In this document: positions 1 through 6,926 of the stretch, piece by piece | Numbering within the stretch: the first letter of the stretch is position 1 | Layout: every line of letters starts with the position of its first letter | Assembly (NCBI GenBank): GCA_945979635.1 | Contig: CAMFPZ010000006.1 | Location: 1-12,517 of the forward strand | DNA: 12,517 bases | Origin: an uncultured Eubacterium sp. | Lineage (GTDB): Bacteria > Bacillota > Clostridia > Oscillospirales > Acutalibacteraceae | Direction: 5' to 3' | The notes under the pieces: generated by a model | What the model was told of the DNA's origin: nothing | The model's input: only the letters and a program-made list of their open reading frames with translations | Database searches by the model: none | Translations under genes and position numbers: made by a program

Positions 1-58
1 ATCACTCAAGTTTTGCATCAAATCATCACCGTAATTATTTTATGATTCAATTAATTAA
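1..58. other. Gene-free edge of window
   Basis: AT-rich stretch downstream of the last minus-strand gene. I see only a weak, interrupted inverted repeat (TGATT around 43-47 and AATCA around 57-61) with no GC-rich stem, so I do not call a terminator. No adapter sequence is visible at this end. Confidence 0.4.
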
Positions 59-925
59 TCATAGCTTATCTACTACCTTATAAAATCGAGTATTCTTTCT
101 GAATTCCTCGCGGCTTATGAATCGTTGGGTTATTATAACAGCCGCTATTCCCGCTATAAGCAAACAGACTCCGCCCAATGCCTCAAAGCAAAGATGGGAT
201 TTATATATAGAGCTGAAAACAACAGAATATATTTCGGGTTCTATATTATAAACAGTTCCCACATTGAATATAAGCTTCAGGAACGAAGCCAGAATAACGC
301 TTATTCCGCCGCCGACAATTCCTCCGGAAATATACATCATAGCATCAAGGCGTTTTCTATACATATATAATGTGAATATAATACACAACGACGCAACAAG
401 AAGCATAGCACTCATTTTTTTAGTGTTAATTCTATTTCGCGACGCAACATCATTTTTCAAATATTCAAGATTATGAATTCCCACGGTATCGCTGTAAATA
501 CGAGACGCCTCAACACAGGCATTATAAACATTTTCAGACGAATATGAGTACTCGTTTGCATCAAGATATTCAGTACAAATTGAATAAAAATATTTCACCC
601 TGACATCATTATTCAAGGTCGAATCGTTTTCATCAAAAAGATATGAGGTTGCCTGTTCCAAGCTCTGCTTTGTATCATACTGCTTTAGCACATTGGCGAA
701 AACATCAATCGGAATATTGCTCTTTTTTGAAAGTGCATTATATTTTTTTGTAAGCTGCTGTTCACATTCCTTCACAAGCTCTACATCGGAAAAATGTTTT
801 TCATAAAAGCTACGATTAGAGATGGTCAGGCATTCGACAATACAGGATGTAGTCACAGCAAGCGAAAATGCAAGAATAGCAGCGAAAATTATCGACAGTA
901 TTCTTCTGGTTGATTTAAGCCCCAT
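59..925 (-). CDS. Four-span membrane protein, unknown function
   Basis: Not recognised as a named family. The 288-aa product has a membrane segment at about residues 9-31, an extracytoplasmic stretch of roughly 135 residues rich in Tyr, Asn and Ser, three further membrane segments (about 170-189, 197-220, 246-267) and a short basic tail. The start is well supported: AGGGAGG lies 6 nt upstream of the ATG. The gene overlaps the end of the preceding 189-aa gene by 11 nt, which implies co-translation. Layout and spaced residues (Asn/Tyr soon after span 1, then Leu, Lys, Ile and Phe positions in the outer domain) match the 321-aa protein encoded at 2351-3316, so I infer a distant paralogue. It is the last gene of the operon in this window. 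A role in the cell envelope is inference from topology only. Confidence 0.8.
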   Translation of the reverse strand: MGLKSTRRILSIIFAAILAFSLAVTTSCIVECLTISNRSFYEKHFSDVELVKECEQQLTKKYNALSKKSNIPIDVFANVLKQYDTKQSLEQATSYLFDENDSTLNNDVRVKYFYSICTEYLDANEYSYSSENVYNACVEASRIYSDTVGIHNLEYLKNDVASRNRINTKKMSAMLLVASLCIIFTLYMYRKRLDAMMYISGGIVGGGISVILASFLKLIFNVGTVYNIEPEIYSVVFSSIYKSHLCFEALGGVCLLIAGIAAVIITQRFISREEFRKNTRFYKVVDKL

Positions 926-1484
926 ACTCTACCTCCCTAAATACAAGTGCTTCGTATTCTCCGGAAAAGCCGTAGGAATCTGCCTTTTCATAATAAATCA
1001 CTATTCCGCTTCCTTTCGGTATGCTATGTAAAAAAACAGAGGTTTCATTGCCTACCGAAAAGGATGAGACATATTTATATCTATAATTGCCATAAAAAGC
1101 ATCGACAATTATTTCATCCTTATCAAATCCTGAAATGTTGTTCTCTAATGCGTAATAATAGCCGTATCCTACCGCACCGAACGGATTTCCCCTAACGAGC
1201 GAGATACAATCCGACAAATCGGAATAGCTGCTTTTATATCTTACATCTATGCTGTTTTGTCCAAATTTCGCAGTTGCAACAATCTGTCCTTGTGTTAAAT
1301 CGACAATATTCGAGGAGCTTGAATTACTTTCTTTTGAGTCGTTGTCGTAGTATGCAACGGCATTTTGCCCTTCCACAGCAAGCGAATCACCTGCCGAAAG
1401 AGAATACAAAAAGAAAGCAAGCCCCAAAGCCACACCTATACATAAAGGAATTACAATTCCTTTAATCAATAAGTCCTTTTTCAT
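915..1484 (-). CDS. Single-span anchored protein with sortase-like, probably inactive, outer domain
   Basis: The 189-aa product has a short basic N-terminus, one membrane segment (about 9-29), a Ser/Asn-rich linker (about 45-60) and an outer domain (about 63-187). By eye the outer domain follows the strand pattern of class D sortases: a GQIV strand at 66-69, a 'D-E-I-I-V' strand followed by Y-G-N-Y-R-Y at 123-136, a GIVIYYE strand at 160-166 where sortases carry the TLTTC strand, and a closing EYEALVF strand at 176-182. The residues expected to be catalytic are missing: the His position falls in a GYGYYY run (106-111), the Cys position is Tyr/Glu (165-166), and no Arg follows in the expected place. 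I therefore infer a non-catalytic sortase-like fold; this is not proven. The start has AGGAG about 9 nt upstream. The N-terminal motif (DL-x-[IV]-[KR]-GI-x-IP) is shared with the 74-aa protein at the head of the operon. Confidence 0.75.
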   Translation of the reverse strand: MKKDLLIKGIVIPLCIGVALGLAFFLYSLSAGDSLAVEGQNAVAYYDNDSKESNSSSSNIVDLTQGQIVATAKFGQNSIDVRYKSSYSDLSDCISLVRGNPFGAVGYGYYYALENNISGFDKDEIIVDAFYGNYRYKYVSSFSVGNETSVFLHSIPKGSGIVIYYEKADSYGFSGEYEALVFREVEYGA

Positions 1485-1516
1485 AGCCGCTTTCTCCTGA
1501 TTTTTATTAATAAAAA

Positions 1517-2350
1517 TTACTTTCCAAGCTGATTAGAAACGCTGAAGGTCTTTTTCTTCTTCGGCTTATATGCAGGCGGATTAGCCAATCTGCGAGTAAA
1601 GCGATTCTTTCTTGCAGTAAGCTTATTTACCTCGTGAACGGCACCGGCCATATAATCGCTCATATATTCATCGGCAACAGCCATCATAGCCTTGTCATTT
1701 TTCATCTCGCCCAAGATGGTAACAGCAATAATATCCTGAACCTCGTTGGTTCCGTCCTCATAAATCTCGCAAAGCATTTTAAAAAGCTTTTTCTGCTCTG
1801 CCTTTGTGCCATTTTGAATCACATCAATAACCTTTGGAGCACCATAATTCATAAAGAACTCCTCAGGCAAAAATTCACCGTATTCAACAACATTTGCCTT
1901 TATAATATCCTTAAACTCGGGATAGAGAGCCCCAAAGCGATTTGCAAGGCTATCGGCATCATAGCTTATAATACCGTTCTTTGCCTTTGTTCTCGAAACA
2001 GATTTCGGCATCTTAACCTTATCCAAATTCACCGGCTTGTTCACCTTGAATAATTTTTCGAGTTCATCGGCAATCTCATTTGATATAGACTTAATGTCGC
2101 GATTGTCTATTACACCGATTTCAAAAAGGCTCTTTGAGATTGTGTTGAATTCGGTTTGCTCTGCGTTATCCTCATAGGCAACCTCAAGCTGAAGAACGCC
2201 ATTCTCGCTGTCGTAAAGCAAACGAAACAGTCCCTTTTCACTTTTGAAGGTTATTGACCTTTCATCGTCGCCGGCCTTTCTGAAGCCGAGGTCGCAATTA
2301 GTCTTTTCAAGATTTTTTTCTATATCTGCAAACGCTTCAAACAATTCCAT
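1517..2350 (-). CDS. Soluble protein of unknown function with basic tail
   Basis: Not recognised. The 277-aa product has no signal peptide or membrane segment, so it should be cytoplasmic. The first 100 residues or so alternate short strands and helices and are acidic. A Lys/Pro linker follows (about 100-120), then a mostly helical region (about 130-240), and the last 35 residues are basic, including a KPKKKK run near 263-268. The ATG directly abuts the stop codon of the preceding membrane-protein gene (TAA then ATG), and GGAG lies 9 nt upstream inside that gene, so translation is likely coupled. It is the only soluble product of the operon and sits between the two membrane modules. A cytoplasmic partner role, perhaps touching membrane or nucleic acid through the basic tail, is inference only. 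Confidence 0.78.
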   Translation of the reverse strand: MELFEAFADIEKNLEKTNCDLGFRKAGDDERSITFKSEKGLFRLLYDSENGVLQLEVAYEDNAEQTEFNTISKSLFEIGVIDNRDIKSISNEIADELEKLFKVNKPVNLDKVKMPKSVSRTKAKNGIISYDADSLANRFGALYPEFKDIIKANVVEYGEFLPEEFFMNYGAPKVIDVIQNGTKAEQKKLFKMLCEIYEDGTNEVQDIIAVTILGEMKNDKAMMAVADEYMSDYMAGAVHEVNKLTARKNRFTRRLANPPAYKPKKKKTFSVSNQLGK

Positions 2351-3316
2351 TTATTTTTTCTCCTGTATATTCTGTGAATTTTTTGTTCTTTCTCTTCGGT
2401 CGTTTACCAGCTCGCCGATAGTTTTGTCGCCGTCCTGAACCTTAACATAAATTGTTCTGTTTATGTCTCGTTCCTGCTTTTGCTTGTTGAATTTGGTGGT
2501 ATAGTACTTATAAACATAACCCATCATACTCGCACCGCCTACAATAAACGCTACTCCGAACAACGCTTCAATAAGGAAGAAAGCATTAATTCCGCCTGCA
2601 AGTGCATAGTTCAACGCATCATTATTGGTCATATACAAGCCATCGGAAAATCTGGTCAAGGCGTTTACGACAAACAAAAGAACCAGAGCCATACCTGCAC
2701 TGATGAGCGAGCAGGCATAATGACTCACAACCTTCGTTCTTCCGCCGGAAAGATTAAATATTCTAAAGCTGAGAGCGAGCATCAAAATAAGAAGTGCCGC
2801 CGCGATAATGATAGAAATTTTGCCCATAAAATAAGTAAAGTTCTTGAATTCGCGGTTATTTTCTATTCCCATAACACCATTGAGTGCTCTGCAAGCCATA
2901 GGAACTGCAATCTCAAGTGCTACCTCGTCGAGCTCCATACCGTTATAACGATAGTACTCGCGAATACCATCGGCATAGCAGCTTTCAATGCTTGCACTGT
3001 CGGAATAATTATAATTCGCACCGCTGAATGCTGATTTTACTATTTCTCTTTGTATCGTGCTTATTTTGTTTTGACCGACAGCGAATTCGAATGCCTTTGC
3101 TTCAATCCCCGTTTTTTCGGCGATTTCGGCTGTTTTCTCATTCAGCCTCTCCTGAAGCATAGTCGTTACTGTGCCGTCCTTAAGTGCAAATTTGTAGTAG
3201 CCTGAATTACCTATTGTAGGCGACATAACTGCCATAATCATAAACAAAAACAGCAACAATGCCAGCACTATATCGGCTACTGTTCGATTAATTCTTGATG
3301 ACGCGTGAGAATTCAT
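2351..3316 (-). CDS. Four-span membrane protein, unknown function, paralogue of the last operon gene
   Basis: The 321-aa product has a membrane segment at about 13-31, an outer domain of about 130 residues, then three membrane segments (about 165-187, 198-222, 242-270) and a charged cytoplasmic tail of about 50 residues rich in Lys, Arg, Asp and Gln. The outer domain begins with N-S-G-Y-Y and contains regularly spaced Leu, Lys, Ile-Ala and Gly-Ile positions that match the corresponding part of the 288-aa protein at 59-925; the longer tail is specific to this copy. The start lies inside the 3' end of the preceding gene (29-nt overlap), with GGAG 10 nt upstream of the ATG. The stop abuts the start of the next gene. 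I do not recognise the family; a membrane sensor or transport accessory role would be a guess. Confidence 0.8.
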   Translation of the reverse strand: MNSHASSRINRTVADIVLALLLFLFMIMAVMSPTIGNSGYYKFALKDGTVTTMLQERLNEKTAEIAEKTGIEAKAFEFAVGQNKISTIQREIVKSAFSGANYNYSDSASIESCYADGIREYYRYNGMELDEVALEIAVPMACRALNGVMGIENNREFKNFTYFMGKISIIIAAALLILMLALSFRIFNLSGGRTKVVSHYACSLISAGMALVLLFVVNALTRFSDGLYMTNNDALNYALAGGINAFFLIEALFGVAFIVGGASMMGYVYKYYTTKFNKQKQERDINRTIYVKVQDGDKTIGELVNDRRERTKNSQNIQEKK

Positions 3317-3512
3317 TTTCGTTAAACTCCGTTGTTTCTGTTACTGTAGTAGTGAGCGAATCATAATGATTTCCGCTTGGAAAAATGTTTAGATGGGAGG
3401 TGCTGATTATTACACAAGCAGCAACAACAACCAACGCAAATATGATTGGAATTGTAATTCCTCTAACCTTCAAATCGTGCTTTAGATAATCGGTTTGATT
3501 TTTCTTTTCCAT
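3288..3512 (-). CDS. Small single-span membrane protein heading the operon
   Basis: The 74-aa product has a charged N-terminus, one membrane segment (about 22-42) and a Thr/Asn/Glu-rich tail of about 30 residues. An upstream in-frame start at 3599 is rejected because it would lie upstream of the predicted -10 box at 3571-3576. The ATG at 3512 has AAAGGA about 12 nt upstream. The stretch before and into the membrane segment (K-H-D-L-K-V-R-G-I-T-I-P) resembles that of the 189-aa protein (K-K-D-L-L-I-K-G-I-V-I-P), but here the sortase-like outer domain is absent: the frame ends shortly after the next gene has begun. It may be a natural short form, or a paralogue that lost its outer domain by deletion. 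Function unknown. Confidence 0.65.
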   Translation of the reverse strand: MEKKNQTDYLKHDLKVRGITIPIIFALVVVAACVIISTSHLNIFPSGNHYDSLTTTVTETTEFNENEFSRVIKN

Positions 3513-3550
3513 AAGATAAACAAATCCTTTTTTATTAGTATCGTGACATA

Positions 3551-3561
3551 ATTGTAGCACA
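3551..3561 (-). promoter_or_regulatory. Possible second extended -10 (P2) for the membrane operon
   Basis: On the minus strand this reads TGTGCTACAAT, an extended -10 (TG-C-TACAAT). No good -35 lies 17 nt upstream, so it would be weak or rely on the extended -10. The same 11-mer occurs on the plus strand at 3661-3671 as the ddl -10. Confidence 0.35.
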
Positions 3562-3570
3562 TCTCGAAAC

Positions 3571-3599
3571 ATTATAACATATTCCACAAAATTTGTCAC
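3571..3599 (-). promoter_or_regulatory. Promoter of the minus-strand membrane operon (P1)
   Basis: Read on the minus strand: -35 GTGACA (3594-3599), a 17-nt spacer, and -10 TATAAT (3571-3576) preceded by TG one base before the hexamer (extended -10). Transcription should begin near 3564, about 50 nt before the ATG at 3512. Confidence 0.7.
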
Positions 3600-3627
3600 T
3601 ACTAATGTTGAATAATTTTCATAATTT

Positions 3628-3648
3628 TATCAACATATATTGTTGATA
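3628..3648. promoter_or_regulatory. Palindrome overlapping the ddl -35, candidate operator
   Basis: A perfect inverted repeat with 8-bp arms, TATCAACA and TGTTGATA, around a 5-nt TATAT centre. The right arm includes the whole predicted -35 of the ddl promoter (TTGATA, 3643-3648), so a bound dimer would block RNA polymerase. A further TGTTGA half-site lies at 3606-3611, just upstream of the minus-strand -35. The arms are too AT-rich and the hairpin too far from any gene end for a terminator. I do not recognise the cognate regulator and none is encoded in the window. Confidence 0.5.
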
Positions 3649-3671
3649 TTGGATTGCAGTTGTGCTACAAT
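3643..3671 (+). promoter_or_regulatory. ddl operon promoter
   Basis: -35 TTGATA (3643-3648), a 17-nt spacer, and -10 TACAAT (3666-3671) with an extended TG motif (TGCTACAAT). The predicted transcript start is near 3678, giving a leader of only about 25 nt before the ATG at 3702. Confidence 0.75.
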
Positions 3672-3701
3672 ATAGAGAATATTGCATAGGGAATGATATA
3701 T

Positions 3702-4769
3702 ATGAAAAAATTGTCACTTTGTATACTATTCGGCGGTGCAAGCTCCGAGCATGATATAAGCTGTATAAGTGCAAAGGGTATATTATCTGCGATAGACACA
3801 GAAAAATATGACATAACGATGCTGGGAATAACAAAAGGCGGAGAATGGTATCTCTTCGACGGAGACACACAGCTCTTACCAAACGACAAATGGCTGGAGT
3901 CTCCCAACCTAAAAAAGGCGTACATTTCACCCGATACCTCGATAAGAGGAATCGTCTGCGAGGATGGTGAAATAATTAAGCTTGATGTTGTATTCCCTGT
4001 TCTCCACGGAAAGAACGGCGAGGACGGAACTATTCAAGGGCTTTTGCAGCTTGCACAAATTCCGTTCGTTGGCTGCGACGCAACCTCCTCGGGAAGCTGT
4101 ATGGATAAGGCAGTAACAAACGCAGTTGCAGACGCATTCGGAATCAAGCAGGCAAAATGGTGTGCCTTCACGGAATTTGAATACAGAAATAATCCGCAAC
4201 GATGCATAGACCTCGCAGTGAAGAAGCTGGGCTATCCGATTTTTATTAAGCCTGCCAACGCCGGTTCATCAGTCGGAATAACCAAGGCTCACAACCAAGA
4301 GGAGCTCGAAGCAGGTATGAATATCGCCTACAATGAGGACAAAAAGGCTGTACTTGAGGAATTCATCGAGGGTGCAGAGGTTGAGGTTGCCGTTTTGGGC
4401 AACAACGAACCCATCGCCGCCGAGGTAGGACAGATTGTTTCTGCCGCAGAATTTTATGATTTCGACTCAAAATATAATAATCCTTCCTCAATGCTTCACA
4501 TTCCTGCCCTTTTAAGCGAAAAAAAGCGAGCAGAGGTTAGAAACGCCGCACTAAATGCATACAAGGCATTAGGTTGCGAGGGATTAAGCAGATGCGACTT
4601 TTTTGTAACAAAGGGCGACGAAAGAGTGCTGCTAAACGAAATCAACACAATTCCGGGCCAGACTCCAATCAGTATGTATCCGAAGCTTTTCGAGGCAGTA
4701 GGAGTTTCGTACAGCGAGCTTATTGACAGACTTATTGAGCTTGCAATTGAGCGTGGAGGTATAATCTGA
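3702..4769 (+). CDS. ddl: D-alanine--D-alanine ligase
   Basis: ATP-grasp enzyme that joins two D-Ala molecules in the cytoplasm for the peptidoglycan stem peptide. The 355-aa product carries the N-terminal FGGASSEHDIS motif (10-20; E16 corresponds to E. coli DdlB Glu15), the HGKNGEDG loop (102-109), the nucleotide-binding segment KPANAGSSVGI (183-193), an omega-loop YDFDSKY whose K257-Y258 matches the Lys-Tyr pair of D-Ala-adding ligases rather than the His of D-lactate-adding Van ligases, and metal ligands D299, E313 and N315. An in-frame ATG at 3693 is rejected because AGGGA (3688-3692) would abut it; the ATG at 3702 has a 9-nt spacing. First gene of a plus-strand operon with the DUF1934 gene and argS. 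D-Ser specificity cannot be fully excluded by eye. Confidence 0.96.
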   Translation: MKKLSLCILFGGASSEHDISCISAKGILSAIDTEKYDITMLGITKGGEWYLFDGDTQLLPNDKWLESPNLKKAYISPDTSIRGIVCEDGEIIKLDVVFPVLHGKNGEDGTIQGLLQLAQIPFVGCDATSSGSCMDKAVTNAVADAFGIKQAKWCAFTEFEYRNNPQRCIDLAVKKLGYPIFIKPANAGSSVGITKAHNQEELEAGMNIAYNEDKKAVLEEFIEGAEVEVAVLGNNEPIAAEVGQIVSAAEFYDFDSKYNNPSSMLHIPALLSEKKRAEVRNAALNAYKALGCEGLSRCDFFVTKGDERVLLNEINTIPGQTPISMYPKLFEAVGVSYSELIDRLIELAIERGGII

Positions 4770-4771
4770 TT

Positions 4772-5200
4772 ATGGAAAGAAAGGCTCTTATCACCATTAT
4801 CGGGTGCCAAAACTACAATGGTGACAAGGATAAAATAGAAATGAAAACGGTCGGAACAATCGACCAAGACGAGAATAACTACATAATTCGATATAACGAG
4901 GAGCTCGAAAATTCCACCATTTCTCTCAAAACAACCTTGAACATTGCAAAGGACGAGAGCAGAGTCGAGATGATGAAATCGGGGCCTTATTCCTCTTGCC
5001 TAATCGTCGAAAAATCAAAGCGGCATTTATGCAATTACGGCACAGAATACGGCGATATGCTGATGGGCATATTCGGAAGAAATGTCGAAAACCATTACGA
5101 CGAAAACGAGGGATGCTTTGACTTCTCATACGAAATAGATGTCAATGGTGCCATTTCGTCCCAAAATGATGTAACAATAAAATTCAGAATTAACGAATAA
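4772..5200 (+). CDS. ywiB: DUF1934 (YwiB-like) protein
   Basis: Small 142-aa cytoplasmic protein with no signal or membrane segment. The pattern of alternating strands, including a T-V-G-T-I strand, a central strand running into ENSTISLKT (46-54), a G-P-Y-S-S segment, an FGRNVENHY segment (near 98-106) and a final V-T-I-K-F-R strand, fits the lipocalin-like beta-barrel DUF1934 family represented by B. subtilis YwiB. In Bacillus and many Firmicutes this gene lies next to argS, as here, which supports the assignment. The molecular function is not established. Its GGAGGT ribosome site (4755-4760) sits inside the end of ddl, 11 nt from the ATG, and the ATG follows the ddl stop by 2 nt. Confidence 0.85.
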   Translation: MERKALITIIGCQNYNGDKDKIEMKTVGTIDQDENNYIIRYNEELENSTISLKTTLNIAKDESRVEMMKSGPYSSCLIVEKSKRHLCNYGTEYGDMLMGIFGRNVENHYDENEGCFDFSYEIDVNGAISSQNDVTIKFRINE

Positions 5201-5213
5201 TCAGGAGTTAAAG

Positions 5214-6899
5214 ATGTCTAAAATAATAAACCAAACAGAAAACCAAATCAGGGCGTCGCTGACAAATGCTATAGCTTCTGCAATAGAAAGCGGAGCATTA
5301 CCGCAGGGTGATATTCCCGAGTTCATTATCGAACAACCTGCAGACAAAAAAAACGGCGACTTTTCCTCTAATATAGCAATGGCTTCGGCAAGGGCTTTTC
5401 GTCTTGCACCTCGAGCAATCGCACAGGCTATTTACGAGAATATTGAGCTCGATAATTCCTTCGAAAGATGCGAAATTGCAGGTCCGGGCTTCATAAATTT
5501 CTATATGTCAAGCAGCTATTACAGCAAAATCCTAAAGGATATTGTAGAAAGCGGCGAAAGCTACGGCAGAAGCGATTACGGACAGGGAAAACGCATTTTA
5601 GTTGAATTCGTTTCGGCAAATCCGACAGGACCTATGCACATCGGAAACGCAAGAGGCGGTGCAATCGGCGATTGTCTTGCAAGCGTTCTCGATTACGCAG
5701 GATTTGATGTTCAGCGTGAATTCTACATCAACGATGCAGGCAACCAAATCGAAAAATTCGCCACATCACTTGAGGTTAGATACCTCCAACTATGCGGCAA
5801 GGATATCGAAATGCCGGAGGATGCCTATCATGGCGAGGATATAACTATCCACGCAAAGAATTTCTTTGAAATAAACAATGACAAATATGCCGATGCTGAG
5901 TCGGAGCAACGCAGAAATGCACTTGTTGAGTATGCTCTTCCGCTCAATATTCAAGGGCTTGAGGACGATCTCGGAAAGTACAGAATCGTATACGATAAAT
6001 GGTTCAAAGAATCAACACTTCATAACGACGGCTCCGTTCAATGGGTGATAGATTCGCTCAAGAAAAAGGGGGCAACCTACGAGCAGGAGGGAGCACTTTG
6101 GTTCAAGGCGAGCGAATACGGAAACGAAAAGGACATTGTTTTGATTCGAGCAAACGGAATTCCGACCTACATTGTACCCGATATTGCATATCACTATAAC
6201 AAGCTCGTTACCAGAGGCTATGATATTGCGATTGATGTTCTCGGAGCCGACCACCATGGATACATTCCCAGAATGAAGGCTGCACTATCGGCACTTGGAG
6301 TCGATGCCGAAAGACTTAATCCTGTTATTATGCAAATGGTTCGTCTCGTAAGAAACGGCGAAACAGTAAAGCTTTCGAAGCGTTCCGGCAAGGCTATAAC
6401 ACTCAACACTCTTCTCGACGAGGTTCCGATTGATGCAGCAAGATTTTTGTTCAATCTTCGCGAGCCTAACTCACATTGCGATTTTGACCTCGAGCTCGCA
6501 GTAAAAAAGAGCAGCGAAAACCCTGTATACTATGTTCAATACGCTCACGCAAGAATTTGCTCAATAATCAAAAAAGCAAAGGCACAAGGCATTGAGCTTG
6601 GGGATATTTCCGTTGAAGCACTTAACAGACTTAACACAAGTGAGGAAAGAGAGCTCATTTCATTCCTTGCAGGACTAACAAACGAGATTGTTATGTCGGC
6701 AAAATTATATGACCCTGCAAGAATAACTCACTATGTTATTGAACTAGCTACTCTTTTCCACAAATTCTACAATGCTCAAAGAGTTGTTACCGATGACGAA
6801 GAGCTGACAATGGCAAGATTATATCTCTGCTCTGCTGTTAAGAATACTATCAAGAACATTCTCGTTATGCTAAAGGTTGATGTTCCTGAATCAATGTAA
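5214..6899 (+). CDS. argS: Arginyl-tRNA synthetase
   Basis: Class I aminoacyl-tRNA synthetase that charges tRNA-Arg; acts in the cytoplasm. The 561-aa length is normal for the family. An N-terminal Add-1-type tRNA-recognition domain (about 1-120) precedes the catalytic Rossmann core with SANPTGP just before the HIGH-type motif HIGN (142-145). The KMSKS-type loop reads KLSKR (386-390) within the typical VRNGETVKLSKRSG context, and the C-terminal helical DALR anticodon-binding domain begins around YYVQYAHARI. AGGAG (5203-5207) lies 6 nt before the ATG, 13 nt after the DUF1934 stop codon, so it belongs to the ddl operon. No T-box or other leader is visible before it; expression should follow the ddl promoter. 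Confidence 0.98.
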   Translation: MSKIINQTENQIRASLTNAIASAIESGALPQGDIPEFIIEQPADKKNGDFSSNIAMASARAFRLAPRAIAQAIYENIELDNSFERCEIAGPGFINFYMSSSYYSKILKDIVESGESYGRSDYGQGKRILVEFVSANPTGPMHIGNARGGAIGDCLASVLDYAGFDVQREFYINDAGNQIEKFATSLEVRYLQLCGKDIEMPEDAYHGEDITIHAKNFFEINNDKYADAESEQRRNALVEYALPLNIQGLEDDLGKYRIVYDKWFKESTLHNDGSVQWVIDSLKKKGATYEQEGALWFKASEYGNEKDIVLIRANGIPTYIVPDIAYHYNKLVTRGYDIAIDVLGADHHGYIPRMKAALSALGVDAERLNPVIMQMVRLVRNGETVKLSKRSGKAITLNTLLDEVPIDAARFLFNLREPNSHCDFDLELAVKKSSENPVYYVQYAHARICSIIKKAKAQGIELGDISVEALNRLNTSEERELISFLAGLTNEIVMSAKLYDPARITHYVIELATLFHKFYNAQRVVTDDEELTMARLYLCSAVKNTIKNILVMLKVDVPESM

Positions 6900-6926
6900 A
6901 ATCTTAATCCGGAAAGTGAATTGACT

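Noticed and set aside
2480..3034. 184-codon open frame on the plus strand inside the 321-aa membrane-protein gene
   Set aside because: Shadow of the minus-strand gene, which has a ribosome site, coherent membrane topology and tight operon spacing.
3513..3599. N-terminal extension of the 74-aa gene to an ATG at 3599
   Set aside because: The extension would start upstream of the -10 box at 3571-3576, and a better-placed ribosome site precedes the ATG at 3512.
3693..3701. ddl start at 3693
   Set aside because: AGGGA ends directly against that ATG, leaving no spacing; the ATG at 3702 has a 9-nt spacing and gives the usual MKK-type start of the family.
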